Positions 8,053-16,817 of a DNA stretch of 64,000 bases are shown one piece after another; position 1 is the first letter of the stretch, and every line of letters begins with the position of its first letter. The position numbers and the translations under genes were made by a program. The stretch comes from Crocinitomicaceae bacterium (GTDB lineage Bacteria > Bacteroidota > Bacteroidia > Flavobacteriales_D > Crocinitomicaceae). The stretch is taken from positions 1-64,000 of the forward strand of contig JAQXBM010000072.1 of assembly GCA_029252405.1 (NCBI GenBank), read 5' to 3'. A model generated the notes under the pieces. It ran no database searches. It saw only the letters and a program-made list of their open reading frames with translations, and was not told the DNA's origin.

Positions 8053-9399
8053 ATGAGTAAGGAAAAAAGTGCAATCATTGTTGGTGCTGGATTAGTCGGC
8101 TCATTGTGGGCCGTGTATCTTTCAAAAGCTGGATACAAAATCACCATTTATGAACGCCGTTCTGATATTCGTAAAGCAGAAATTTCTGCTGGAAAATCGA
8201 TCAACTTGGCATTATCCGTCCGCGGTTGGACAGCTCTTGACGCAGTAGGCGTTGGAGACAAAATTCGCGACTTGGCCATTCCAATGACTGGTCGCATTAT
8301 GCACAGTGAAGAAGGTGAGCTTTCGTATCAGCCTTATGGAGAAGAAGGACAAGCCATTTACTCGATTTCTCGTGGAGGCGTGAATGCCCGCATGATGGAT
8401 ATCGCTGAAAAGGATGGAGGTGCGAAGATTTTTTACAATCACCAGTGCAACGATGTTGACCTCGAAGCAGGAAAAGTTAGCTTAGTCAACAAGGAAACAA
8501 ATGAAACAATAGAAGATCAAGCAGATGTTGTTTTTGCCTGCGATGGTGCATTTTCTGCCATTCGATACAAAGGCTTGCAAAAGTTGGATCGATTCGATTT
8601 CTCTCAAGATTTTATTGATGATGGATACCGCGAAATTTTGCTGCCGGCAAATGAAGACGGCTCGTACAAATTGGATAAACATGCACTGCACATATGGCCG
8701 AGAGGTCGTTTCATGATGATTGCTTTGCCCAACGAGGATGGATCGTTCACCTGTACTTTGTTTATGCCATACGATGGTGGTAAAAATTCATTCAACTCAT
8801 TGGACTCGAAAGAAAAAGTAGACGACTTCTTCAAAGAAGTATTTCCTGATTTCCACGAAATGATGCCCAACATAGCAGATGCCTGGGAAGATCACCCACT
8901 TTCGTCGCTAGCAATTATGCGTTCCTACCCTTGGCACCACGGTAAAGTGGCAATGATGGGAGATTCGGCACACGCGACAGTTCCTTTCTACGGACAAGGA
9001 ATGAACGGTGCGTTTGAAGATTGCACTGTGATGTGGCGACTCATGCAAAAACACAACGAAAATTGGGAAAAAGTATTCGCTGAGTACAGCGTTGAACGCA
9101 AACCAGATGGTGATGCATTACAAGATTTGTCTTTGTTCAATTACCACGTGATGCGCGATTACGTTGCCGACCCAATGTTCTTATTGAGAAAGAAAATTGA
9201 AGCAAAATTCTCAAAACTGTACCCAGAGAAATGGTTACCGTTATACTCGCAAGTGACATTCAGTAACATCCGATACAGCGAAGCGATTGCCAACGGTAAA
9301 GCGCAAGGTCGAATTATGGACGAAATTATGAAGAATCCAAACATCACCGAAGAGTGGGATTCTCAAGAAATTATGGATCAAATAGCCGAAAAATTATGA
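8053..9399 (+). CDS. kmo: Kynurenine 3-monooxygenase
   Basis: A 448-residue FAD-dependent hydroxylase converting L-kynurenine to 3-hydroxykynurenine with NADPH and O2. The N-terminal Rossmann motif is IIVGAGLVGSLWAVYLS, followed by the KMO signature GKSINLALSVRGWTALDAVG; the second FAD motif is MMGDSAHATVPFYGQGMNG. The last ~100 residues carry the family-specific FNYHVMRDYVADPMFLLRKK region. It is coupled to the preceding small gene (2-base gap) and overlaps the next gene by 4 bases (ATGA). Confidence 0.97.
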   Translation: MSKEKSAIIVGAGLVGSLWAVYLSKAGYKITIYERRSDIRKAEISAGKSINLALSVRGWTALDAVGVGDKIRDLAIPMTGRIMHSEEGELSYQPYGEEGQAIYSISRGGVNARMMDIAEKDGGAKIFYNHQCNDVDLEAGKVSLVNKETNETIEDQADVVFACDGAFSAIRYKGLQKLDRFDFSQDFIDDGYREILLPANEDGSYKLDKHALHIWPRGRFMMIALPNEDGSFTCTLFMPYDGGKNSFNSLDSKEKVDDFFKEVFPDFHEMMPNIADAWEDHPLSSLAIMRSYPWHHGKVAMMGDSAHATVPFYGQGMNGAFEDCTVMWRLMQKHNENWEKVFAEYSVERKPDGDALQDLSLFNYHVMRDYVADPMFLLRKKIEAKFSKLYPEKWLPLYSQVTFSNIRYSEAIANGKAQGRIMDEIMKNPNITEEWDSQEIMDQIAEKL

Positions 9400-10304
9400 A
9401 GCAACTCATCACTTTACTCATCCTTGGATTAGCAACATCGTCGTTTGCTCAGAAAGATTTCACTCCAGGATCCCGAAAAAAAGCGTTTGGAAAAGTAGAT
9501 CGCCGTGAATTACGATTGACAGGTTTGCAAATTGAATTGGGACCTGCCTATTCATTCACACGCTTGAAGAAAATCAACGGTGATTTTAACGACGGTGGCT
9601 CACGAGGAAACTATGAAATCGATCCAAAAGGACGGTTTGGGGGTTACATTGATATTGGGATGGCCCACTACCTGAAGAATCCGATCGGCGTAGGAAAAGA
9701 TGATAAAAGAGTTACCTTATTTAACATGATCGATTGGGGAGTTGGTTTCAAATATATTGGCGGGAAAGAACAAACGACGATTAACTATACGGATGTTGGT
9801 GGCAATACTATCAGCACGGACGAGTCAGGATTTGAGAAATTCTACAACGGTTATGTCACTGGTAGATTCAGTCTTCACAGATCTTTCACTCCAAAAAAAT
9901 GGGAGAAAGTGTTCTTCGACACACATATTGGTTTCAATGTTGATTACCGATTGATTACTGCAGATCAAAGTTCCAATTATCACAATACGTACTCGGCTCC
10001 GGTTTCACCAGCTATTCAATACCACAAGCCTCTTGTTGCACAGATGCACGTTGGAGCTGGTATTGGATTTAAAGTGCGAAAAGGGACAAACTTCTTTGTT
10101 GGATTGCGCGCTCCAGTAGTTGGAATTTGGGAATGGAACAAAGCAAACCCATCAAACTACTGGTTCTCTTCTCGATATTTCCCAGTTTTCCTTCACGTAA
10201 AAGTGATCAACTTGTTCAAAAAACGGAATAAAGCAACGTGTAATGGTGTTGACGGAAATCCAGACGACAAGAAGAAGAATGAAGAGTTTATGATGGGGAA
10301 CTAG
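9396..10304 (+). CDS. Putative outer-membrane beta-barrel protein
   Basis: 302 residues with signal peptide MKQLITLLILGLATSSFAQ. The mature part has alternating aromatic/polar strands with Gly-rich turns typical of Bacteroidota outer-membrane beta-barrels (LQIELGPAYSFTRLKK, GRFGGYIDIGMAHYL). The tail KKRNKATCNGVDG is unlike a barrel's final aromatic residue, so the class is tentative. The start overlaps the kmo stop as ATGA, placing it in the kynurenine operon. Confidence 0.6.
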   Translation: MKQLITLLILGLATSSFAQKDFTPGSRKKAFGKVDRRELRLTGLQIELGPAYSFTRLKKINGDFNDGGSRGNYEIDPKGRFGGYIDIGMAHYLKNPIGVGKDDKRVTLFNMIDWGVGFKYIGGKEQTTINYTDVGGNTISTDESGFEKFYNGYVTGRFSLHRSFTPKKWEKVFFDTHIGFNVDYRLITADQSSNYHNTYSAPVSPAIQYHKPLVAQMHVGAGIGFKVRKGTNFFVGLRAPVVGIWEWNKANPSNYWFSSRYFPVFLHVKVINLFKKRNKATCNGVDGNPDDKKKNEEFMMGN

Positions 10305-10322
10305 CATCAAGTTAGGATAGTG

Positions 10323-10390
10323 GAGTTCGGCTCTGCTCACCCCTCGGTCCTCAGTGGAAATATCGCGCGGGGTGAGCGGAACCGAACCCC
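10323..10390. repeat. REP-like inverted repeat (GGGGTTCGGCTCCGCTCACCCC family)
   Basis: The left arm ends TTCGGCTCTGCTCACCCC (10326-10343) and the right arm is GGGGTGAGCGGAACCGAA followed by CCCC (10369-10390). The arms are near-perfect reverse complements around ~25 bases. The same arm sequence recurs at 23594-23704. It lies between the outer-membrane protein stop and the ArsC-like gene and could form a large mRNA hairpin. Confidence 0.75.
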
Positions 10391-10407
10391 AACTCAAAAA
10401 ACAACAA

Positions 10408-10761
10408 ATGAAAAAAATATATCACCTTGCATCCTGTTCAACCAATATTCGAATCCTTAAGGAAATCAACCCAAGTTCAGACGTTGAATTGCAGGACATC
10501 AAAAAAGAGGGAATTGACGAAAAAACCCTCGATTGGTTAAAGGAAAAGATGGGGTCGTACGAAGCGCTCTTCTCAAAAAAGGCGATGAAATACCGCTCAA
10601 TGGGACTCAATAAAATGGATCTCTCTGAAGCAGATTTCAAAAAATACATGCTCGAAGAATACACATTTCTCAAACGACCATTTATGATTAACGGAGAAGA
10701 AGTGTTCATTGGAAATTCGAAAAAGGTCGTAGCTGAAGCGGTGGAATCGTTTAATTCGTAG
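10408..10761 (+). CDS. ArsC/Spx-family thioredoxin-fold protein
   Basis: 118 residues beginning MKKIYHLASCSTNIRILKEI. The Cys10-SxN arrangement and the later FLKRPFMINGEEVFIG match ArsC/Spx-like proteins, in which an R-P dipeptide follows the catalytic strand. There is no second active-site Cys in CxxC spacing, so it looks more like the reductase type than Spx. Arsenate reduction is not proven. An earlier in-frame ATG at 10354 lies inside the repeat hairpin and is rejected. Confidence 0.75.
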   Translation: MKKIYHLASCSTNIRILKEINPSSDVELQDIKKEGIDEKTLDWLKEKMGSYEALFSKKAMKYRSMGLNKMDLSEADFKKYMLEEYTFLKRPFMINGEEVFIGNSKKVVAEAVESFNS

Positions 10762-10790
10762 TCCGATAGTCCGATAGTCCGATAGTCCGA
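10759..10790. repeat. 8-bp tandem repeat TAGTCCGA x4
   Basis: Four exact copies of TAGTCCGA; the TAG stop of the ArsC-like gene is the first three bases of copy one. Noncoding thereafter. Confidence 0.9.
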
Positions 10791-11040
10791 AGAACAACTT
10801 ATTTTAGAAGGAGCGCATTCGGCTAGCTTTGGAGAGGAGCGAAATGAAACACGCGAACGATAGAGGTAGCTGAAAGATCACCGAAATCGTCGTGTTTTAT
10901 GAGTGGAATGAACAATGCTAGTTGCAGCGCAAAAAAGACTTTTGATTACTTTGGGGCTTTGGCCAAAGAGATGCAGAAAATTGAAATAGTCAGAAATTCA
11001 CTTGAACTTGTTTAACTTTCAATAAAACAAAGAAATAGTC

Positions 11041-11955
11041 TTGAATAATATCCTACGCGCTCACCTCGCACTATTTATCGTCAATGCATTATATGGTGCT
11101 AACCACATTATCGCCAAAGGTGTAATGCCGAATTATTTAACTCCGAACGTGTTTATTCTTCTGCGTGTAGCAGGAGCGACAGCTTTATTTTGGATCATCA
11201 AATTATTCTTCGTTAGAGAGAAAGTCGAACGAAAGGATATCGCCCGACTTGCCGTTTGCGCTATTTTCGGTGTCGCAGCGAATCAACTATTCTTCTTTAA
11301 TGGTCTCAATCTTTCATCCTCCATCAATGCGGGGATTATCATGACCATCAATCCGATTTTAGTAGTCATTCTGTCCTACTTCATCCTCAAAGAAAAGCTA
11401 ACCCTGCCTAAATCCATTGGAATATTGATTGGTGCAACTGGGGCAATACTACTGACGTTGACCGCTGGAACGGGTTCCGGTGACTCCATGTTGGGTGATC
11501 TCTTCTTATTTATCAACGCGGCGAGTTATGCCCTTTACTTGGTTTTAGTGAAGCCATTAATGAGTAAATACAAACCATTTACGGTGATCACTTACATCTT
11601 CTCATTTGGATTGCTCTACGTTCTTTTCTACCCGCCCACGCTGATGGATTTGGCAGAAACGAACTTCGCTCAAATCCCATTTGACGTCGTCATGAAGATC
11701 CTTTACGTCATTATTGGCGTCACATTCTTCGCCTACCTGTTAACGGTTTATGGGTTGAAATTTTTGAGTCCTTCCGTATCCAGCTCGTACATCTACCTTC
11801 AGCCTGTATTGGTGATGATTTTCACTTTCCTTTTTGGAATGTGGGGACTTTCTGAAGATTACACGGACACAATTACCTTGGAAAAAGTCGGGTACATGTT
11901 GATAATCTTCGTCGGTGTTTTCTTAACGTCTTCTGGAAGTTTGAGAAAAACTTAG
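11041..11955 (+). CDS. EamA/DMT-family transporter
   Basis: A 304-residue hydrophobic protein with ten predicted membrane helices in two EamA halves; the first begins at residue ~5 (AHLALFIVNALYGANHIIAKG) and contains the typical NQLFFFNGLNLSSSINAGII. Such proteins export small metabolites or amino acids; substrate cannot be predicted. Translation starts at TTG (11041), the first possible start before the first helix. The preceding 279 bases hold no gene apart from the TAGTCCGA repeat. Confidence 0.85.
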   Translation: MNNILRAHLALFIVNALYGANHIIAKGVMPNYLTPNVFILLRVAGATALFWIIKLFFVREKVERKDIARLAVCAIFGVAANQLFFFNGLNLSSSINAGIIMTINPILVVILSYFILKEKLTLPKSIGILIGATGAILLTLTAGTGSGDSMLGDLFLFINAASYALYLVLVKPLMSKYKPFTVITYIFSFGLLYVLFYPPTLMDLAETNFAQIPFDVVMKILYVIIGVTFFAYLLTVYGLKFLSPSVSSSYIYLQPVLVMIFTFLFGMWGLSEDYTDTITLEKVGYMLIIFVGVFLTSSGSLRKT

Positions 11956-11960
11956 GAGTT

Positions 11961-13088
11961 CTATTTGGGAATTTCTACAACACACGTCGTCCCCGAATCT
12001 CCTGAGGTAATCAAGAATACCCCATCAACCTGTTCCGTTAACGCCTCGATAAGATCTAAGCCCATGGTCGAGCGCTCCTGTCCAGTGTCAAATCCAGCTC
12101 CGTTGTCTGAAACGTCCAAAAAAATGGAGTTGGGGTGTTCCTTTAAACTGATAGAAACTAAACCATTCGACCCATTGGAAAAGACGTGTTTTAGCACATT
12201 AACAATGAGCTCATTCAGAATCAAGCCAAACGGAACCGACTTCTCAATATTAAAAAAGCATTCATCAAGGTTGAGCTTCACCGTCATAGTATCCGACAAC
12301 TTATACGAATAGAAAAGTTCATTGCAGATCTCCTCAACATACTCCTTGGCATTAATCCGAGACAAATCTCCCTTTTGATACAGCTGCTCGTGCACAATCG
12401 ACATCGAATTGATCCTATTTTGGCAATCACGAAAAACTTGCTGCTCCACACTGTCTGAAAGACGATCAGCATGAAGATTCAAAAGGCTCATGACCACTTG
12501 AAGATTGTTTTTTACACGGTGGTGAATCTCTTTTAACAAGGTCTCATTTTCCTTGTTTTTCTGTTCAATTTGAGCATTTGATTCCTGTAATTCCTCAACT
12601 GAACGGCGCAACTCCCTTGTGCTCTCCTCCACCTTTTTCTCAAGGTTTGCTTTGTGGTTGGCCAAACTTTCGAGAGCTAATGCTTGATCTATTTTCACCG
12701 AAGTCATTGAAGCGACCGTTTCCAAAATTTCAAGATCTTGAATCGAATAGAAGTTTTTCTGAGGGTGCTCTGAATCAATTACTCCAATTACCTTCCCCTT
12801 CGATAAAATTGGAACGGTTATTTCCGATAAACGAAAAGAATCATCAACGGTATAACGCCCATCGCTCGAAGTGTCATGAACGAGTTCAGAAACTCCTGTT
12901 TTAGCAACGTGCCCACAAATACCTTGACCTATCTGCAATTTTATTGGGTTCATGACATCAAATCCACCGACATCTTTTGGGCCGACTGCCGCTTTTTGAA
13001 TAAGAAATTCACCCGAAGAATCAACCATATACACTACGCAATCCGCATAACCAAGTCGTGACACAGCGTGCCTTGTGACAGCCCACAA
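11961..13088 (-). CDS. GAF-domain HisKA_2 sensor histidine kinase
   Basis: The frame from TTG 13088 encodes 375 residues: GAF domain (~1-135), coiled coil (~140-185), HisKA_2 dimerisation region with phospho-accepting histidine in LLKEIHHRVKNNLQVV (H189/H190), and HATPase (NELIVNVLKHVF, DNGAGFD). No membrane segment, so it is a cytoplasmic sensor. The open frame continues upstream to an in-frame stop at 13224-13226 and encodes YFLEVINDFASRLLHANTV, typical GAF N-terminal sequence, without ATG, GTG or TTG. The true start is therefore probably ATT at 13199 (412 residues). No response regulator is adjacent. Confidence 0.85.
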   Translation of the reverse strand: MWAVTRHAVSRLGYADCVVYMVDSSGEFLIQKAAVGPKDVGGFDVMNPIKLQIGQGICGHVAKTGVSELVHDTSSDGRYTVDDSFRLSEITVPILSKGKVIGVIDSEHPQKNFYSIQDLEILETVASMTSVKIDQALALESLANHKANLEKKVEESTRELRRSVEELQESNAQIEQKNKENETLLKEIHHRVKNNLQVVMSLLNLHADRLSDSVEQQVFRDCQNRINSMSIVHEQLYQKGDLSRINAKEYVEEICNELFYSYKLSDTMTVKLNLDECFFNIEKSVPFGLILNELIVNVLKHVFSNGSNGLVSISLKEHPNSIFLDVSDNGAGFDTGQERSTMGLDLIEALTEQVDGVFLITSGDSGTTCVVEIPK

Positions 13089-13218
13089 TGTCTCGTCAAC
13101 TGTATTTGCATGTAGAAGTCTTGAAGCAAAGTCATTGATGACTTCTAGAAAGTACGCCTTGCGTTTTATTGCTTCTATATTTTCTTTTTCGACTGAAATG
13201 GCAGTATGGTTTACACGA

Positions 13219-13250
13219 CAAAGCTAACTTTATTTGTCTGTTTTCGTCAA
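13219..13250 (-). promoter_or_regulatory. Promoter of the GAF/HisKA_2 kinase
   Basis: On the minus strand, TTG (13250-13248), a 21-base spacer and TAGCTTTG (13226-13219) fit the Bacteroidota -33/-7 promoter. The predicted transcript starts near 13214, about 15 bases before the putative ATT start at 13199. Confidence 0.65.
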
Positions 13251-13262
13251 CATTAAGTCGCT

Positions 13263-13952
13263 CTAACTCTTATAAAAGCTTTCTATCCTGCGAGATAGCT
13301 CTGATACATTCACCTTCTCAATTGGGTGTTCTAAATCAGGAATTAATTCAAACTCTCCTTTCGGTAATTGCTCCGCAACGAACTTTGATTCCTCCTCTGT
13401 TGACATGTTATCCAAACTTCCGAGAGTAATCAGCGTTGGACAAGAAATGGCGGAGTAATGCTTTTCGAGGGGACGTTCATTCCCAAGGTCGATCATCATG
13501 TTTGCGGTATCCGTGACCACTTTTTTCCAATCGAGGGGAGCGTGGACTTTTTCCAAGAATTGAGCAAAGCGTGGTACCTTCTCTTCTATTTTATCAGGAT
13601 TCAATTTTCGAACTTCCATTGCTGAAAATTCAGGATTCCACGCAAACTTGGTTCCCAAAGTCATGATTCTATTGACGCGATTAGGATGCATCTTCGCCAA
13701 CATTAATGCAACGTATCCTCCCATGCTATAGCCAAAAATGTCGATGCTATCGAGCTTGTGTTCATCCAAGTACTTCACTACGTTTTCTACAAAATGAGTC
13801 ATGGAAAACGGTCTGTCTGAAGTTCGTCCTCCATGCCCTTCGAAGGTCAATACATGTACTTCAAACGATTGAGCCAAAGCGTTTTCGAGTGCTTTGAATT
13901 GTGCTTTACTTCCAAGCGCACCGTGCAGAAGAAGAATGGATTTTTGTGACAT
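13263..13952 (-). CDS. Alpha/beta hydrolase
   Basis: 229 residues of the alpha/beta-hydrolase fold: oxyanion motif LLLHGALGS near the N terminus, nucleophile elbow GYSMGG (S76), probable acid in LGSLDN and histidine in LEHPIE near the C terminus. No signal peptide, so cytoplasmic. Substrate unknown; the short length and sequence resemble MenH/esterase-like members. Transcribed in the same direction as the kinase, but the kinase has its own promoter 10 bases beyond this stop. Confidence 0.85.
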   Translation of the reverse strand: MSQKSILLLHGALGSKAQFKALENALAQSFEVHVLTFEGHGGRTSDRPFSMTHFVENVVKYLDEHKLDSIDIFGYSMGGYVALMLAKMHPNRVNRIMTLGTKFAWNPEFSAMEVRKLNPDKIEEKVPRFAQFLEKVHAPLDWKKVVTDTANMMIDLGNERPLEKHYSAISCPTLITLGSLDNMSTEEESKFVAEQLPKGEFELIPDLEHPIEKVNVSELSRRIESFYKS

Positions 13953-14064
13953 GACTAGGGTTTATTTGTCTCGAATTTAGCTTTTTTTCATCCGAATCGC
14001 TTAGAAAACGCACCCGAACACCCAATTTTTAGGGTAGAATTGCCCCTTACCCCAAGAGGTTGAC

Positions 14065-14072
14065 TACATTTG
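14065..14072 (+). promoter_or_regulatory. -7 promoter element of leaderless yicC
   Basis: TACATTTG matches TAnnTTTG and ends 4 bases before the yicC ATG, which places the transcription start at or next to the start codon. A TTG lies 22 bases upstream of the box (14040-14042). Confidence 0.65.
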
Positions 14073-14076
14073 CACC

Positions 14077-14946
14077 ATGTTGAAATCAATGACAGGCTTT
14101 GGTAAAGCCACTGGAACTTTCCACACGAAAAAAGTATCTGTAGAAATACGATCACTTAATAGTAAATCCATAGACTTGAATGCACGCATTGCGAGTCAAT
14201 ACCGCGAGGTTGAGCCTGCGATTCGAAAGCTGGTTGCGAATGAACTCAGTCGAGGGAAGGTGGATGTTTCTGTGCAAATCGATAGTATCGGTGATGAAAG
14301 TGCTATCAAGCTAAACGCTGGATTGGCAAAATCTTATTACGAAGATCTGAAATCATTGAACGATGCCATTGGAGAATCGACTCAGGATTACCTCCCGTTG
14401 ATTATGCGCATGCCTGACATCTTCAACACGGAGCGAGAAGCATTAACTGAAGAGGAAAAAACATGGGTCCTCGGACTTGTGAAGGAGGCCTCAGACAAAC
14501 TCAACGACTTCCGAAGAAAAGAAGGTATAGAGCTAGAGTCTGAATACCAGGATCGCATTGGAGAAATTCGAGGGTTCTTGGCTGACATCCCAAAATATGA
14601 AAACGAACGCATCGAGATTATTCGTGAGCGCATGAAAAAAGGCTTGGAAGATATTCAGGCAAAGAGCGGTTACGATGACAATCGATTCGAGCAAGAAATG
14701 ATTTTCTACATTGAGAAATTAGATGTTTCTGAAGAGAAAATGCGTCTGTCTAATCACTTGGATTATTTCCTCGAAACGATGAAAACAGGTGTCGCTGGAA
14801 AGAAACTAGGATTCATTTCTCAAGAAATTGGTCGTGAGATCAACACACTTGGAAGCAAGAGTAATCATGCTCAAATGCAAGTCCTCGTGATTGGAATGAA
14901 GGACAACCTCGAGAAAATAAAAGAGCAAATTCTGAACACTTTGTAA
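14077..14946 (+). CDS. yicC: YicC family endoribonuclease-like protein
   Basis: 289 residues. It begins MLKSMTGFGKATG and ends with GREINTLGSKSNHAQMQ, both hallmark ends of the YicC family; E. coli YicC is linked to RNA turnover. The middle is helical. It is first in a yicC-gmk-nadD run and appears to be translated from a leaderless mRNA. Confidence 0.93.
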   Translation: MLKSMTGFGKATGTFHTKKVSVEIRSLNSKSIDLNARIASQYREVEPAIRKLVANELSRGKVDVSVQIDSIGDESAIKLNAGLAKSYYEDLKSLNDAIGESTQDYLPLIMRMPDIFNTEREALTEEEKTWVLGLVKEASDKLNDFRRKEGIELESEYQDRIGEIRGFLADIPKYENERIEIIRERMKKGLEDIQAKSGYDDNRFEQEMIFYIEKLDVSEEKMRLSNHLDYFLETMKTGVAGKKLGFISQEIGREINTLGSKSNHAQMQVLVIGMKDNLEKIKEQILNTL

Positions 14947-14966
14947 GATTTCACGTAGGAACGTAT

Positions 14967-15551
14967 ATGAAGCCTTTTGAGAACACAGGAAAATGCGTCA
15001 TCTTTTCTGCCCCATCTGGAGCCGGAAAAACAACCATAGTGCACGCACTTTTGGATAAAAATCTTGGATTAGAGTTTTCTGTTTCTGCGTGTAGCAGAGA
15101 CCCTCGTCCAAATGAGGTCGATGGAACGGACTATCATTTTTTAGGGATTGAAGGGTTCAAGGAAAAAATCAAAGAAGAAGCTTTCATCGAATGGGAAGAA
15201 GTGTATACGAATAATTTCTACGGAACGCTCCGATCTGAAATTGAGCGCATTTGGGCACTTGGAAAAACGGTCATTTTTGATGTTGACGTTATTGGAGGAC
15301 TTTCACTCAAAAAGTTGTTCCTAAATGATGCATTCGCCGTTTTCGTTCAGCCTCCGAGCTACGAAGAATTGGAAAAGCGCCTTCGCGGAAGAAGCACAGA
15401 ATCAGAAGATAAAATTGCACAGCGCATGGAAAAAGCGCGAAAAGAACTATCGTTTTCGAAAGAGTTTGATGTTGTGCTTGTCAACGATAATTTGGATCAA
15501 GCGATTCTTGATGCAGAAAAAATGGTTCGAGAATTCATTGATAAGAAATGA
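14967..15551 (+). CDS. gmk: Guanylate kinase
   Basis: A 194-residue cytoplasmic enzyme phosphorylating GMP to GDP. The P-loop is SAPSGAGKTT (~15-24), the GMP-binding segment SRDPRPNEVDGTDYHF, followed by FIEWEEVYTNNFYGT and the lid RLRGRSTESEDKIAQRM. Length is normal. It follows yicC by 20 bases and overlaps nadD by 4 bases. Confidence 0.97.
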   Translation: MKPFENTGKCVIFSAPSGAGKTTIVHALLDKNLGLEFSVSACSRDPRPNEVDGTDYHFLGIEGFKEKIKEEAFIEWEEVYTNNFYGTLRSEIERIWALGKTVIFDVDVIGGLSLKKLFLNDAFAVFVQPPSYEELEKRLRGRSTESEDKIAQRMEKARKELSFSKEFDVVLVNDNLDQAILDAEKMVREFIDKK

Positions 15552-16165
15552 AAGTAGGACTGTATTTTGGAACATTCAATCCGATTCATGTTGGACATTT
15601 GATCATCGCAAATTACATGACGGAACATTCAGATTTAGACCAAGTTTGGATCGTTGTTTCTCCTCAAAATCCACTCAAAAAGAAAAAGACTTTACTCGCC
15701 GATTACCATCGTTTGGCGCTTGTACGCGCAGCCATCGAAGATGATCCGAAACTAATCGTCAGTGACATTGAATTTCACCTACCCATCCCGAGTTACACAG
15801 CAACTACTTTAGCTTATCTCAAAGAGAAACATCCAGACAACGAGTTTTCTCTGATCATGGGTGAGGACAATTTGAGAACGTTTCATAAATGGTTTAACCA
15901 TGATGTGATTTTGGAAAATCACACGATTTACGTTTATCCACGAGTGCTTACTATTCAGGAACTTGAGGCTCAGAAAGAAGGGGAAGTAGAAACGAATGCT
16001 TTCGCCGAACACAAAAATGTGGTCTTCTGCACTGACGCTCCAGTGATGAAAATTTCTTCTAGTTTCGTTCGAAAAGCGATTGCGGATGGCAAAGATGTAC
16101 GTTATTTATTGACGGAGCCTGTGCATAAGTACGTGGAAGAAATGCATTTTTACAAGGGGAAGTAA
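15548..16165 (+). CDS. nadD: Nicotinate-nucleotide adenylyltransferase
   Basis: 205 residues. GTFNPIHVGHLIIANYM contains the nucleotidyltransferase H-x-G-H motif, and ISSSFVRKAI is the second conserved ATP-binding motif. It converts nicotinate mononucleotide to NaAD in NAD synthesis. The ATG overlaps the gmk stop (ATGA), so expression is coupled. Confidence 0.95.
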   Translation: MKVGLYFGTFNPIHVGHLIIANYMTEHSDLDQVWIVVSPQNPLKKKKTLLADYHRLALVRAAIEDDPKLIVSDIEFHLPIPSYTATTLAYLKEKHPDNEFSLIMGEDNLRTFHKWFNHDVILENHTIYVYPRVLTIQELEAQKEGEVETNAFAEHKNVVFCTDAPVMKISSSFVRKAIADGKDVRYLLTEPVHKYVEEMHFYKGK

Positions 16166-16187
16166 TTCCGCTTGCAACTGCTTATTT

Positions 16188-16811
16188 TCACTTCTTAACT
16201 CTTCGAATGGAAACAGCGATAAAAATCCCGCCAATTACTCCCGGTAAAATCCAACCTGCAATTCCAGGAATGTACTTATTGACAACGATGAATGCCGTAA
16301 ACGCTGAGATATATCCTCCTGTAATCTTACCAAGGTGCAATGGAAGCCAATGCTTTTGAAGCTCTTCGTGATTAATAAAATGGATGAAATCTCTAACAGC
16401 GAAAACCGTCCCAAGAGCTCCAAAAACAATCATAACAATGTTCAGTTGGTCCATGTAAAACGGATGACTCATCATGGCGATTCCAATGACCAACATTGTC
16501 AGCGCTAAACACTTATCAATCAGCAAATTCACATATTTCTTCTTGTATCGAACGGCTAGATATCCACCAATTACAAAGTAAATCGTGAGAATCCCTATGG
16601 AAAACAAGAAGGTACTTTTGTGGCTGGGTTGAACGGCTACCATCATCGAAACAACAGAAGAAATGAGCATCGTGGTTACGAAAATCAGTCCGCTTTTGCG
16701 ATGAACAAACCCGCCCTTTTTTACACTTAGCGCAATGCTTCCGGCAAGTAATGCCGTTGCTCCAAAAAGAACATGTACAAGAATTAATGTTTGAATTGTT
16801 GATTCGCTCAC
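16188..16811 (-). CDS. DUF2306-like membrane protein
   Basis: 207 residues with six to seven predicted membrane helices, a His in the first helix (LVHVLFGATALLAGSIAL) and VHRKSGLIFV after it. This pattern is that of small DUF2306-like integral membrane proteins. Function unknown. It uses a GTG start (16809-16811), 6 bases after the scoB stop, so it is cotranscribed with scoB. Confidence 0.6.
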   Translation of the reverse strand: MSESTIQTLILVHVLFGATALLAGSIALSVKKGGFVHRKSGLIFVTTMLISSVVSMMVAVQPSHKSTFLFSIGILTIYFVIGGYLAVRYKKKYVNLLIDKCLALTMLVIGIAMMSHPFYMDQLNIVMIVFGALGTVFAVRDFIHFINHEELQKHWLPLHLGKITGGYISAFTAFIVVNKYIPGIAGWILPGVIGGIFIAVSIRRVKK

Positions 16812-16817
16812 AACAAA

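Noticed and set aside
10759-10790. Possible CRISPR-like array
   Set aside because: The repeat unit is only 8 bases with no spacers; a simple tandem repeat.
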